DNA from: Isoetes taiwanensis
Lineage: Eukaryota > Streptophyta > Lycopodiopsida > Isoetales > Isoetaceae
DNA: 64,000 nt
Direction: 5' to 3'
NCBI GenBank assembly: GCA_021234155.1
Contig: JAJEKV010000396.1
Coordinates: forward strand, 173,242-237,241
Positions 11,113 to 23,017 of the stretch are shown in pieces (position 1 is the first letter of the stretch; every line of letters begins with the position of its first letter). The notes under the pieces are model-generated. The model made no database searches, had not been told where the DNA came from, and saw only the letters and a program-made list of their open reading frames with translations. The translations under genes and the position numbers were made by a program.

Positions 11113-11127
11113 ATGGTCGACATGGTA
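11113..11127. other. Duplication junction filler 1/2
   Basis: Fifteen bases (atggtcgacatggta) lie between truncated gag and the host flank of the next unit. They occur in neither unbroken partner: unit 4 gag continues differently at 52292, and the left flank reads differently before 611. The core tcgacatggt also occurs just inside the adjacent flank, so the filler looks templated. The same filler sits at 21753-21767 and 40877-40891. Confidence 0.75.
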
Positions 11128-12381
11128 TTCTGATCGACATGGTCGCCGAGAACCTCCTACAGTATGCAGTAAAAAAATCATGCTTCACATATCAGCCCTG
11201 TGCATGAGTCATGTAAAGGGAGAATTTAATGGAGATGAACCTTGAGGGCATATTTCAAAAGATGTGTGCATGTATGATTAGGTGCAACCTTTGCTCGTCT
11301 TTTATAATCAATCTAAATCATGTGAAGATTGTTAATCTCAAGCATACAAGTTGCTTCTCAACTTATTGCTCCTCATGTTATAAAAGAATCAACTGGATAA
11401 CTCATCACCTTAGCAATAACTTCATTTCCAACATGAATCTGCTCATTTAAATCAAATAGTGCTCCTATGTGCAAGACATAACCCCCATAGATTTGCGTAT
11501 TCTTTACTTCAAATGTTGCATTTGAAATCAACAATGCTCCACTGTCATAAATCTGTAAGCATACGAGGCACATACAATGCATAAGAATGTTGTATATAAT
11601 ACAATTTGACATCTAGGTTGCAAAAAGCGTAGCATCTTCGGACCCAAGGTAAAAGAATGGAACGTTTAGGAATGCCTATTGGGACACAGGTGAAGATGAA
11701 CTAAAAAGAAAATATATTCTTCAACCAAAGTCATTAGTCTCCTATCATTAGTCTCCTATTCTGGAGTAAGTACATTGTGCTCCAGGCTCGTGCTCCTGTG
11801 GCATCTTTTTGTGCTTACACAGTTAGATGAGACATGTAAATTTTGTACTTTTTATCTGATTAATAAACTTTTTGGCTTTCGTCCTTCCAAAGTGTTAGCA
11901 AGATGTTTAGCCTCATCTCTCGAAAGTAAGAAATCTTTGGTGAGAAAAATGACCATGCATAAGCAATGATTTAAAAATAAGAAGTTCCATTTGTATTTTT
12001 GAACCAAGGTAAATTCTAATGTTAGCACACTTTTTATGATGGAACTGCTAAAAGTAGATCCAGGCAAATAGACCACTCAGCAAGATTATTCAAAGGGTGT
12101 TAATGAATCCTGCTCCAAGATAACAGAATGAAATGTCCAACTAAAGATCCATCTTCTTGTAGAAAAAGAAAGAGTGCAATATAAATACTAATGCATGCAT
12201 CAGATCATAATCAAACGCGAGTTGTTGAGCTATAGTTAAGACGGGCCTGGACATCGCGTTTAGATGTCTAGGTATGCCAACACTTGATTTGTAGCTCGGA
12301 TTCCCATTAAGCTATGAGCCTTTGGATTTAATTCTGATGGCCTATAGGTGTTTATAGTCACTCTCGCAAGATTTAATCTCT
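11128..12381 (-). repeat. Host-flank segment, copy 2
   Basis: Second copy of the AlaRS-containing flank, almost identical to copy 1, ending in TCTCT before LTR 2. The exon at 11409-11552 is intact. Small differences include caacatttca-type single changes and a gcg/gca change after the exon. Confidence 0.8.
11409..11552 (-). pseudogene. Alanyl-tRNA synthetase-like exon, copy 2
   Basis: Encodes the same 48 residues as copy 1, with the same splice borders. It is stranded between gag of unit 1 and LTR 2, so it cannot be part of a normal AlaRS transcript here. Confidence 0.7.
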
Positions 12382-12974
12382 TGTTTGGGGGTGCGGGTTG
12401 GGAACTCACAAGAAGACAGCCCTCTGTGAGAACCCTTGGATCTAACAGGAGAATCCGGGGACTATGTCACGCGGGATTTGCAAGAAAAACAAAGGAAAGG
12501 GAAAAGAAAGCAAAAGAAAACAATGAGATCACAATAATAAGCTTCCTTGATGTCAATGAAGATACATGAGCTCTCGCAATCGAGAGAAAACTGAAATGAG
12601 ACAAGACTCAAAACTCATCTAAAACTCATGTGCTAGCTCTACTCTTATATATAGTACAATGGCCTTTGGCCCAATATAGACACTCTGACTGATTTCGGTG
12701 CCGACTCCTGGAAGGAGGCCTGATTTGCAGGAATGGTGGTGGTGCCTCTTGAAAAACCTGAAATCACGCTGACGCTGACGCGGGCGGTGATGGGCCGTCA
12801 CTTGTCTGAGCGCCGCCTCTTGTTGACGCTAGGCGTGGTCTTAGTCCGCAGATAGTCCGCTTGGTCTTTCATTGGCCTTTGACGACCGACCAAGACTTCG
12901 GTTGTGGATCCTTGGCCTTGACTTGGTCCGTCGTATGCATGAATAGTCTTGTACCAGGAGGCACAGGACTAACA
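12382..12974 (-). repeat. LTR 2
   Basis: A 593-bp LTR with the TGTT...AACA ends, TATA box at 12646-12653 and the polypurine tract at 12975-12984. It has no (TA)n expansion. Its 3' (low) side is joined to host flank rather than to gag leader, so transcription from it would run through the AlaRS fragment into truncated gag of unit 1. Confidence 0.8.
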
Positions 12975-12984
12975 CTCCCCCACC

Positions 12985-15900
12985 AAACGACACTCAGGGA
13001 GAAGAAAAGGAGGAAGTGCTTCCCGAGGGCTGAAACCCGCAAGCCTCGAAAGTGATCCTCATGGGAATGAGGGCGGGCGCCATTATGGTAATGGGCAATG
13101 AGGTCCCGGGCGTGTTTGAAGAGCGCCAGAGTGTTGAGCCCAAGGGGCGTGATCTCGCATCAATGAGGAAGTGAGAGCGCACCATGTCTTCCAGGCAGCA
13201 TGTGCATCGAAGGAACGAATCGGCACTCCATGAGAGAAGGCAGTCCGGAGACCGGAAGGCAACCGCATTAATCGCATTCGGGTTGCGAAAAGATTGGACG
13301 CTGCCGATTTAAAGAGCTTACCAGGATGCATCTGAGAGCAGCACAAAAACCAGCTTGACGGTGAACTGAAGGGTCCGGTGAGGTGGCGGCATTCTGTAAG
13401 AAAGTATCAAGGCCATGCAAAGCATCGTTGAGCCGCTGCCAACCACGCTCATTAGCAATATAGATCCAATTGGTATTTTGTTCCAAGGTGGCACCAGCGT
13501 CCCACTCAGAGCGTCGGACAAAACGGGGATCCCACCGCAGATCCGTCGAGATCTGTGGAGGAGTCCACCCAGCATGGCCATCCATGACCTTCGTCTAAAA
13601 GGGAAGACGCCCCGAGGTAAGAGAAACCGGGGGTGGAGGGGCACCCAGTGAAGCATATGGAGAAGGAGCCATGCCCATGGGCGTGGGCTGCTGAGCCCGC
13701 TCCCTGAATTCACGTACAAGGTCGGGATCAAGAGCTTTAAACCATCTATCCCATTCAGAAGTAGAGAGTCGAGTATAGGCGGAGGACTATCCCATCCCGT
13801 GGGTACCGCCTTGCTATCCGAATGGCACGCATAATTGATTGTAGCCCCGCCAAATGTCGCATATAAACTTGGGCAAACGGAAGATCCTCGGGATGCCCAA
13901 GATTCTTTTCGCGACTGTTCAAGTTTCAGCTTGCCGTAGAGAGGTAAATGATGAGCAAGCTCGCATGTACTCTTGATGAAGGGCGTGGAGTCCGATCATG
14001 ATCCGCCGGATAGGGGTTGTTATCCAAGAGTAACCATTGAACACGTGAGTCACCCCCGAAAAGTTCCGATGTGGCCCGATCACGAAATTTGTCCCGGTAT
14101 CGGCCGGATAGAAGTCATGGAAGATGTACACCATCTACCGGCAACTCCGGAAAGTGATTAAATCAGGGTCCTCACAGTGAAGGAGGTCGAAGACCAAAAG
14201 GGCACAGAGCAAACCTTTGTCTGCTATTGAGAGGTCCGGCCAGATCCGGAAAAAAATCCTCACCGCTAGGGGACATCAACGACCATCGGGCGGCGTACCA
14301 CTTGAAAAAGAAAGTAGTGGCGCCGGGCAACCACATAATCCAGGTGGCGGAAGGAATAGCAAAATCCGGGCGATGTGGATACCAAGATTAAAGTAGCCTT
14401 CCTGTTTGGTTTGGGCCTCTTCAGCAGATTGGACAGCTTGCCGGAGCTGATTTTCAAGATCGCGGATCCGGTTGTCCTTTTCTAACAAAAGACGGACCGA
14501 TTCACGGACTTCGTTTCGAGGAAGCATGGCATGTGAAGAGGATTGCCCGGGAGTATTGAGGCGCAGCGTGGCAATCTCGGCGTCATCAACAATTTTCTGT
14601 TTCTGAGCCTCCGTAAGCTGATCCTGGAGGGACGTCAATTGAATGGTCAGCGTGGAAAGCTGAGCTTCTAAGGAGGTGAGGCGAGCATCACGCTCGGTCA
14701 GATCATGAACTTGAGTGCGGTAAGTCTGAGAAAGCTCTGCATACAAGGTGTCAAGCTTAGCAATGTCTTTCTCCTTGTCACCCAGGAGGGTGTCCTTTGT
14801 CTTGTTCTGCTCCAACAATTCCTGAATGGTGGTTTGTAACTGAGCCTGCTGATCAGCAAGCAGGCTGTTCTGATCGTGGGCAGTCTTGAGATCCTCACGG
14901 GCCCGTAAAAAGGCCTCGTGCTTTTCTTGAAGCTGTGTCTCCAGAGTGTGAACTTTCGTGGTAGCAATTTGAAGGTCTCGGTGAACCGCATCGGAGGCCT
15001 CCAGGGACGCTTGAACTCCATTCATGAGAGCTTCCTGTGATTCTTGCAACTTGAGAGCAGCAGCTTGAACATCCTGCTGATATTGATACAGGAGCTGGCG
15101 AGGATGTGGAGGTGGAGGGCCCTGTTGTGGCCGGGTTTGGGACGTCTGAGAGACATGACGAGGAGTGGAGGGCGTGGCTTCAGAGGAGGAAGAGGAAACA
15201 GTGACGTGCGTGTGGTCTTGTTGAACATGACCAGGAGAAGTCTGGCGTGAAGGTGCAGCCTGTTGGTTTTGAGGAAGAGAGTGCTGAGTGGAGGCATGAG
15301 AAATGGAAGGAGACACAGGAACAGGAAGATAATGACGAATGAGAGCTTGAAGATGGCCACCCACCGAAACTTCAGAGACAGAGGAGGGGGTAGCCCGAAG
15401 GCGATCTACTTCTTGTAGGAGTCTGTAGAACAACATTTGTGGCCAATCAAGAAAGTGAGTGGAGCAGACGGCCGTGATAACCACATTGTAGAATGGTTTA
15501 TTGATATGGGTGTTCTTGATAGAATACCCAAGGAATTTGCGCCATAGAAACTTGACAAAGGTGTCATGGGGCTTTGCAATATTGGCGAGGCGATGCATGT
15601 TCGCTTGATATTGAACAGTGCCAAACTCAGTGACATCTATGTCCTGTAAAGCAGCCCAAGATAAAGAAGGTGTTTGCAAAGGAATATGGAATACCTCAGA
15701 AATCAGGGGCTGAGTAAGCAAGATCGTGGTGCCATCTACCACAGTAGCATATCCTTCTGGGCGGTTGACGATATTAGCAACAAACTGCTTCAATTGGTCC
15801 GAATTTGGTGCCGGAAGGTCCATTTGTGAGAATTCATAAAGCTTGTGGCGTTCCGCAACTTCCCGACTTGGGCCAACGAGGGCGTCCCGAAAGGTGGGCG

Positions 15901-16103
15901 TCAAGAAAGACACGTGACTAAAAAGAGCGGATCCCGTGGAGTAGAAGCTTGAAGGGTCGAGAATTTGGGTGCAGAACCATGACGAAGAACGCGTGAGAGG
16001 AACCGGAAGGATGATCTTGAGAAGGGAGAGCGGGAGAGCGGAAGACGAAAAACACGATAGGCTTAAAAGGTTTTAGGGCGCCAAGTGTAGGCTTAAGGGG
16101 CAT
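12985..16103 (-). CDS. Accessory coiled-coil ORF, unit 2 (best copy)
   Basis: The best-preserved copy of a sense-strand ORF between integrase and the 3' LTR. A 545-residue open frame runs 15913 to 14276. Residues 1-200 look like a globular domain with conserved His-Phe-Leu-Asp-Trp-Pro-Gln (153-159). Residues 201-270 are a Ser/Pro/Gln/His-rich linker. Residues 275-455 form a long heptad-rich coiled coil, and a shorter charged coil spans 470-505. After about 14390 the similarity between copies continues in other frames to near the polypurine tract, including an Asn-Trp-Ile-Tyr-Ile-Ala-Asn motif at about 13450, so the intact protein may have been near 1000 residues. Upstream an ATG at 16103 opens a different frame. 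No membrane segments or zinc finger seen, so it does not look env-like. I do not recognise the family. Expression could come from splicing or from the TATA-like box near 16472. Confidence 0.6.
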
Positions 16104-16913
16104 GATGAGGGCTTAACCGCTGATGATGCCAGTGGCGGCAGCGGTAAGTAGGCGTTTGAGAGGCAAAATTTTGGCTAAGTCCCCAAACGGTAAAGGAGAA
16201 GCAAGGAACGGTGGCGATGAGGCGAAGAGAATGATCGGATGTGACAATTGGGCGAAAAGGACACACATTAATGTTCGACGGCGAAAAGAAGGAATGTCAT
16301 TTAATGCTGGCAACTTCGGTGGGATATCATTAAAACGAAGGTGTCGGAAGGTACCATGGCTAGATATGCTGGCGGAGAAAAAGATTCCGAATTAGAAAGA
16401 GCCTTGCATTGCGTAACACGCTACGTAAATTTCTGATTAGTCCACGTCGGCGATGGGAGGTCCCGGTTGGCTATATAAGACTAACAGTGGTGGAAGCCGA
16501 GACACCCGATGGCGCCAAGATGTATCCGCTGGCCGGATCGCACGACAAGTGCACTATGCCGCCTAACCGCCACGAGAGTGGATTACTTGCAAGATGGATT
16601 GCTTGGACCTCTGGCGGGTGCCACAACCATGGCATTGCCATGGACGGGGTGTAGGGATGGCTGAGCATCCCGATCCCCATACCAACGGGATGGAGGTGAT
16701 TCGCACTGCTTCTTGGGACCCGGAAAGAATTACTACCACATCCTGCGTATCACCTCTCGCCCAAAACCCGAGTAGAGGGTTTTTCTCCTTAGGACTTAGT
16801 AGATAGGGCTCTCAGCCCCTTTTTTGTAAATAGGGCTCGCCCATAGCGAAATAGATGGGCTCGCTCACATTTTGTAAAAATTTCACCTCTATAATATAAA
16901 GATGCCGCTTGTT
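16104..16913. other. Spacer between pol and accessory ORF, unit 2
   Basis: No recognised gene. It holds the conserved ctatataag (about 16471-16481) and the gggctc repeat block at about 16770-16870, as in unit 1. It also has the sequence deleted from unit 1 (15990-16350 overall). Confidence 0.5.
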
Positions 16914-18190
16914 AGTCACTATCATTTGTGTGCGTAGAAACCGAACAAAGATCCGGTGGATGATTGTCACTTTCTGTTGTATGAAATTGTTTGAGGCAAA
17001 AGCCATTAACTAGTGTAGGTAATGGGGTGCCATCTAATTCGGCCAGCTTGAAAACTTTTGGGTTGCACTACTTGAACAATTTGATAAGGACCAAGCCATG
17101 AAACTTTAACTTTGGGAAAAATTTTTGTAACGGGAATCATAAAGAAGAACCAAATCTCCTTCTTTGAATGTTTTTGTCTTAAGTCGTTTGTCATGTAATG
17201 ATTTCTGTAACTGTTGGCCATGAAGAACACGAATGTAAGCATCACGCCGAAGTTCATCCAACTGTTCCAATTGATAAACCCTTTCCTTGAGTGCAGCAGA
17301 TGGATTATGGGCTGTAGCAAGTTGAAAACGGAGAGTTGGAAGAATGTATTCAAAAGGCATGAAAGCTTCTTGACCATAAACCAGTTTGAAAGGATTGTGA
17401 CCCGTAGCTATTTTGAAACTAGTTTGTAAGCCCAAAGAACAGTAGGCAACTTTTCCTGCCAATCTGTGCGTGAAGCGTCACAAATTTTCTTGAGAACTGT
17501 GATGAGTGTTTTGTTGGTACTTTCAGCCAAGCCATTTCCTTGAGGATAATAGGGTTGAGCATGTAGAGGACCTTGGCTGTGCTGGCAGCAGTGTTGTCTG
17601 GAAGTGCACAAGCTTCCGCCCATTTGGTAGCATAATCTGTGATGACCAAAATATAGCGGGCACGGGTGTGCCGCGCCGGTGGGTCCATGGGCCCCACAAA
17701 ATCCATTCCCCATTTGCTGAAGGGATGTGGCGTGGCAACCGGCGTCAATGGAAGACCATCACGGGCCGTGGGTTTTCCCACACGCTGACAGACGTCACAC
17801 GTGCGAGCATAAGCGTGGGCATCTTTGAAGAGCATGGGCCAGAAGTATCCTGCCAAAAGAATTTTGCGTGCCGTGGCGTCACCACTAAAATGACCACCAC
17901 CAAGCCCGTCGTGAGCTTGGCGAACAATATCGGGCACCTCGTGAGGGAGGACACAACGTCTGAGGACCATGTCTTTGCCGCGTTTATACAAATGGCCGGC
18001 AACCATGGTATAGTCACGGACCTCACGGAGAAACTGACGGTGGCGGGAGCGAAGCTTTTCTGGAGAGAGTGTCGGATCGGCGGGAGGAAGAGCACCAGTG
18101 AGAAGATATTGCTGAAAGTTGTGAAACCAATGGAGCGTGGCCGTGACCAGGAATAATTGAGCGTCTGGAAAGGTATCCGAAACACCCGTG
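16914..18190 (-). pseudogene. Integrase domain, unit 2 (core-deleted)
   Basis: The 282-residue frame at 17419-18267 holds the zinc-binding set His119, His126, Cys157, Cys160, then Trp-Gly-Met-Asp-Phe-Val-Gly-Pro (first catalytic Asp at 189) and Ile-Thr-Asp-Tyr-Ala-Thr-Lys-Trp. At 17552-17566 the shared deletion joint removes the second catalytic Asp and shifts frame. The Gly-Asn-Gly-Leu-Ala-Glu segment with the catalytic Glu follows in the other frame. The C-terminal domain is at 17006-17377. This is the clearest copy of the zinc-binding domain in the window. Confidence 0.8.
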
Positions 18191-18600
18191 GACGGATCAT
18201 CCAGGCGGTGGATGCGTGAAAGATAATCGCACCACATGAGATTTGCACGCCTTATGAACAATTTCAAAGGGAGTGAACTCTTGCGTATGAGGACCCAACG
18301 AGCAATTCTACCCAGGCGGTGGCTTTGTTGATCAAATAAAGAAGAGCTTGATGATCAACAAAGAACTTGATCGGCTTCCCAAACAAATAATGTCGAAATG
18401 TTGGACACAAAAGACTAAGCCCAAGGCTTCCCGCCCGCGGGCGTAGTAGTTGCCTCGGCCAGGATTGAGTTTCCGGTGGCATAGCGGATTGGTTTATCCG
18501 TGGTTTCATCATAGGCCCTGAGAGAGAACAGCACCAATTGCAAAGGCGAGACATCAACATGAACATGGAAAGGCCGGCCCATTGAGGAGGAACAAGGACC
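18191..18600 (-). pseudogene. RNase H domain, unit 2
   Basis: Phe-His-Val-His-Val-Asp-Val-Ser is kept near 18550-18580 and Phe-Phe-Val-Asp-His-Gln-Ala-Leu at about 18345-18370. Small insertions and losses around 18420-18480 and 18590-18650 break the frame where unit 1 has CTG or CAG. Confidence 0.75.
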
Positions 18601-19480
18601 GTGGGGCACGGGGAAATGCCGACTTCAACTTCGGAAAAGGCTTCCGGCTTGAGAATTCCAAGCCCAAGTGGATTCATCACCCGTGAGTTTATGAATGGGG
18701 TCAGCTATATAGCCGCAAGTCCAGGAATGAAGGTGGAATAGTAATTTACCTTACCCGTGAAAAGAGCGTGTCTCTTTGATATTAGACGGTGCTTGAGCTT
18801 TCAAGACACAACCGATTTTAGCGGGATCCCGTGGTGATGCCTTCTTTATCGACCACATGACCCAATGAGCGCGAGGTGACGCAGAAGGTGCACTTCTCAG
18901 GATTGAGACTAATGCCAGATTCATCACATTTTGGAAAGACAAGCTCCAATTTGTCCAAGTGATCATCCATGGAGCTGTAGGCAGAAAAATCATCTTGGAA
19001 GATCTGAAGAAAAGGTTGATCCCTCATAAAGTCTTGAAAGACAGAGAGCATGATGCGCTGAAAGGTTGAAGGAGAGTTTGACAAGCCAAAAGGGACCACC
19101 TTGTAGGCAAAAGTGCCCCACGGGGTGGTGAAGGTAGTTTTGAGTTGATCTTCTTGCTTGATAGAAATTTGATTGTACCCTGAAAAACCATCCATGAAAG
19201 AGTACATCTCATGACCAGCAACTTCTTCAAGAACCTAGTCTGTGAAGGGAAGCGGAAAATGATCACGCTCCGTGGCTTGATTGAGTTTTCTGTAATCCAC
19301 GCAAACGCGGATCTTACCATTATGTTTGAGAGCAATGACAATGGGGCTCACCCATTCAGAATGTTTGACCTCATAAATCAGGCCAGCAGCCAAGTGTTTG
19401 TCAATTTCAGCCTTGACGCGGTCACGGTAATTTGGGTTGAGCCTGTACTGTCGTTGCTAGATTGGGCGGGCATCAAGTTT
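18601..19480 (-). pseudogene. Reverse transcriptase domain, unit 2
   Basis: The frame at 18818-19207 starts at motif A (Phe-Met-Asp-Gly-Phe-Ser-Gly-Tyr) and keeps motif C as Phe-Gln-Asp-Asp, identical to unit 1. Fingers residues are in a second frame at 19024-19341 and the thumb in 18751-18993. Nucleotide identity with unit 1 is near complete between 18900 and 19660. Confidence 0.8.
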
Positions 19481-20130
19481 GGTAGGAATGGTGAGTTCCC
19501 CCAATTCTTTTTTTATACCTCGAAGGTCTTTATAGCTCCAAGCAAAAAGATGTTTGAATTTCTTGAACAGCGTCACAGCGCGTGCTTTATAAGTAGGTGG
19601 AAGTTTAGCAGCTAAGCGGACTGGTTGATTGTTTCCAATGTCCACTATTTCCACTTCTGGAGTTTGAATGTGAGGAACAACCTCCGCGTGTCCGAACTCG
19701 ATGAGCGGGGAGGCTTGAAGCATGCGGGAGGCGGCAAACATTTTGCGTGGTGAAGAAAAGAGGTGCCGGAGCATCATCAAGCAAGGGTTGCTTCATGGCG
19801 GCATGAGCGTCAACCGTCTCTCAAGAAGAAAGTGGGTCAGAAAAATGATCAAGTCATTGAATGCGATTGCGGGAAGCCAGGTAAGGGTCCAAAAGAGCTG
19901 CCCGCGGACTGGTCGATCGGCGTCATGTCACCCCAAGGATCAGCATACTCAGGATAAGATGAGAGAGGGAGACCCGCTAGAGGAGCTTGAACATGATAAA
20001 TGTTTTGTGCTTCTTAGTCGAGTCGGTCCGGAGATGGAAGGTTCAACATTCTAATGAGATCAATTGGGCGGTTCGGATCCATTGTGGCATTGAGATGGCC
20101 ATCGGTGATAACAAGTTGGTCCGCGGGCCC
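19481..20130 (-). pseudogene. Protease-RT linker, unit 2
   Basis: Corresponds to 8851-9496. The C-terminal helix (Phe-Lys-Lys-Phe-Lys-His-Leu-Phe) is intact in the frame at 19457-19780. The acidic half is broken by several small changes between 19690 and 20060. Confidence 0.6.
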
Positions 20131-20480
20131 AAGAATGAATACTCTTAGCCTTGGGCGGAGAAAAGGCGCCCAACCGGCATTTCATAATCACCGGGATCTT
20201 CTCACGCTTTCCAAACACAAAATTCAAGGGGAATTTGAGATCACCAATGCTGATGTGGAGAAGAGGAGCGCCTTGAGGGCGTGCGGATATGGCCATTTGC
20301 CAACTTGATGTCATAAGGGGCACGCAGATAATTGTTTGATGCCCAATTGCTTTTCGAAGTTTATCAAGTAATGAGATTGGCAAACACTACCACCATCAAT
20401 TTGGACATGATTGATATGTTGGTTGCCCTTCGTGGCATGCACCGTAGGTGTTGAAGTTGCAAACAGCCCAACGGAGAACC
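20131..20480 (-). pseudogene. Aspartic protease domain, unit 2
   Basis: The Asp-Gly-Gly-Ser region lies near 20385-20400 by alignment with unit 1 but is disrupted by extra bases (gattggcaaacactacc against gattgacagcactacc). The downstream strand (Lys-Phe-Pro-Leu) is at about 20230. Non-functional as written. Confidence 0.6.
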
Positions 20481-21752
20481 GTGGGAAGAGGTAACTGATC
20501 TTTGAGAGCCGGACAGAGTTTCAAAATGGTGGCCAGGCTCAAAGGAATCTTGATCTTGGCAAGTTCTTCCTGAAGTTCCAAAGGAACATGTGAAAAGGGA
20601 TCCACAGGGTCCAATGGAGCTGGGGACTGTGGTAAAGAAGCAGAGACTTCTTTGAGAAGCTCGACCTCAGCAGCAATATTGGGATATGGCTGGTGGAGGA
20701 TGACGGTGTCTTTTGGATTGCTTGAGCTTCAGCGTGGTGGCATGAACATTTGCCAGGGTTCGACTTTCGGCAGCCTGCATGAGTTTCAGAATACTCTGTC
20801 TCACTTTAGGCATGACATGAGGCATAAGTTTGTCCAGATCAGGTGCGAAGTGAACTTTTTTATCAATATCATGAGGGACAGTTTCCACAGCAAAAGCAGG
20901 TTGGGTGTCCTGTGGAATGATGGTCAAAGGGCGTGAAGCCCGTGTGTGACGCGAGACAAGACCAACCCAATTGGACATTTGGACCGGGGAGGGTTGAGAG
21001 CCCTGATAAATCCCTCCTCGAGCTTGTTGATCCATAGGATTGGAAGTAGACGCAGCTTCTTTGAGGTCGCTTTGTTTGGCGGCGAGGGGCTTCCTCAAAA
21101 AACAGGCCGAGGGCCCCTTTACCGTTGGCCACCCGAGTTGATAAGCCGTGAGGCAGACAGAAGCGGGTTGATTTGAACCCGGAAGGTGAACTTGAACTTG
21201 AGGAAGTTGAGGACACGCCGTGGTGGTGTGACCCCATTCATGGCAATGATAACATTGAGCTTTGGAAGGATCAAAGGGAGGGCGGTTGCCTTGTCCCCGT
21301 GGCTGCTGAGATTGCTGCTGTTGTTGATACTGCGGCTGTTGTTGAGTTGGATATTGCTGAGGCGGATATGACTGCTATTGTTGAGGGGTGGTCTGGACTT
21401 GAAAGACCATTTTATTACGAAAAGGTGTAGGATGAGATCGTGTGCATTCTTCCGTGGCATGATTGCACATATTGCATCGTTTACAATGAGGAGGTCCATT
21501 GGAGGCATTGCATTCATTTGCCAGATGACCTTGATATTTACAAATGGTACACCAGATGTGCTGCCGTTGTGGATTGGCTTGTTGAGGTTGAGCGAGTTAC
21601 GAGGAACCATGACGGGGGCATGAAAGGTAGTTCTGTAGAGCAACACCTCGAAGAAGAAACATTGACCGAAAGTGATTGACCGGTTCAATGGCCCGCCCGT
21701 AGACTTGGGGCGTAGGTATTACGTCATGAGTCGAATGGCGGGGGAGGAAGGC
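20481..21752 (-). pseudogene. gag 3' part, unit 2
   Basis: Three zinc knuckles as in unit 1, and the position of the unit 1 TAG is CAG here, so the Gln-rich linker stays open. Frame breaks occur at about 20700-20740, 21000-21110 and 21560-21700. It ends at the same joint as unit 1 (21752) followed by the filler at 21753-21767. Confidence 0.7.
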
Positions 21753-21767
21753 ATGGTCGACATGGTA

Positions 21768-23017
21768 TTCGACGATCGACATGGTCGCCGAGAACCTCCC
21801 CGCATTATGCGCGAAAAAAATCATGCTTCACATATCAGCCCTGTGCATGAGTCATGTAAAGGGAGAATTTAATGGAGATGAATCTTGAGGGCATATTTCA
21901 AAAGATGTGTGCATGTATGATTAGGTGCAACCTTTGCTCGTCTTTTATAATCAATCTAAATCATGTGAAGATTTTTAATCTCAAGCATACAAGTTGCTTC
22001 TCAACTTATTGCTCCTCATGTTATAAAAGAATCAACTGGATAACTCATCACCTTAGCAATAACTTCATTTCCAACATGAATCTGCTCATTTAAATCAAAT
22101 AGTGCTCCTATGTGCAAGACATAACCCCCATAGATTTGCGTATTCTTTACTTCAAATGTTGCATTTGAAATCAACAATGCTCCACTGTCATAAATCTGTA
22201 AGCATACGAGGCACATACAATGCATAAGAATGTTGTATATAATACATTTTGACATCTAGGTTGCGAAAAGCATCTTCGGACCCAAGGTAAAAGAATGGAA
22301 CGTTTAGGAATGCCTATTGGGACACAGGTGAAGATGAACTAAAAAGAAAATATATTCTTCAACCAAAGTCATTAGTCTCCTATCATTAGTCTCCTATTCT
22401 GGAGTAAGTACATTGTGCTCCAGGCTCGTGCTCCTGTGGCATCTTTTTGTGCTTACACAGTTAGATGAGACATGTAAATTTTGTACTTTTTATCTGATTA
22501 ATAAACTTTTTGGCTTTCGTCCTTCCAAAGTTTTAGCAAGATGTTTAGCCTCATCTCTGAAAGTAAGAAATGCTGGTGAGAAAAATGACCATGCATAAGC
22601 AATGATTTAAAAATAAGAAGTTCCATTTGTATTTTTGAACCAAGGTAAATTCTAATGTTAGCACACTTTTTATGATGGAACTGCTAAAAGTAGATCCAGG
22701 CAAATAGACCACTCAGCAAGATTATTCAAAGGGTGTTAATGAATCCTGCTCCAAGATAACAGAATGAAATGTCCAACTAAAGATCCATCTTCTTGTAGAA
22801 AAAGAAAGAGTGCAATATAAATACTAATGCATGCAAAGAGATCATAATCAAAGCGAAGTTGTTGAGCTATAGTTAAAGCGGGCCCGACATCGCGTTTAGA
22901 TGTCTAGGTGTGCCAACACTTGATTTGTAGCTCGGATTCCCAGTAAGCTATGAGCCTTTGGATTTAATTCTGATGGCCTATAGGTGTTTATAGTCACTCT
23001 CGCAAGATTTAATCTCT
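21768..23017 (-). repeat. Host-flank segment, copy 3
   Basis: Third copy, close to copies 1 and 2, with a 9-bp loss (cgtagcatc region) near 22268. It ends in TCTCT before LTR 3. Confidence 0.8.
22052..22195 (-). pseudogene. Alanyl-tRNA synthetase-like exon, copy 3
   Basis: Same 48 residues and splice borders as copies 1 and 2. Confidence 0.7.

Noticed and set aside
12985-16103. Env-like gene of an Athila-type element
   Set aside because: No signal peptide or membrane helix is visible; the protein is dominated by a polar coiled coil and a low-complexity linker.
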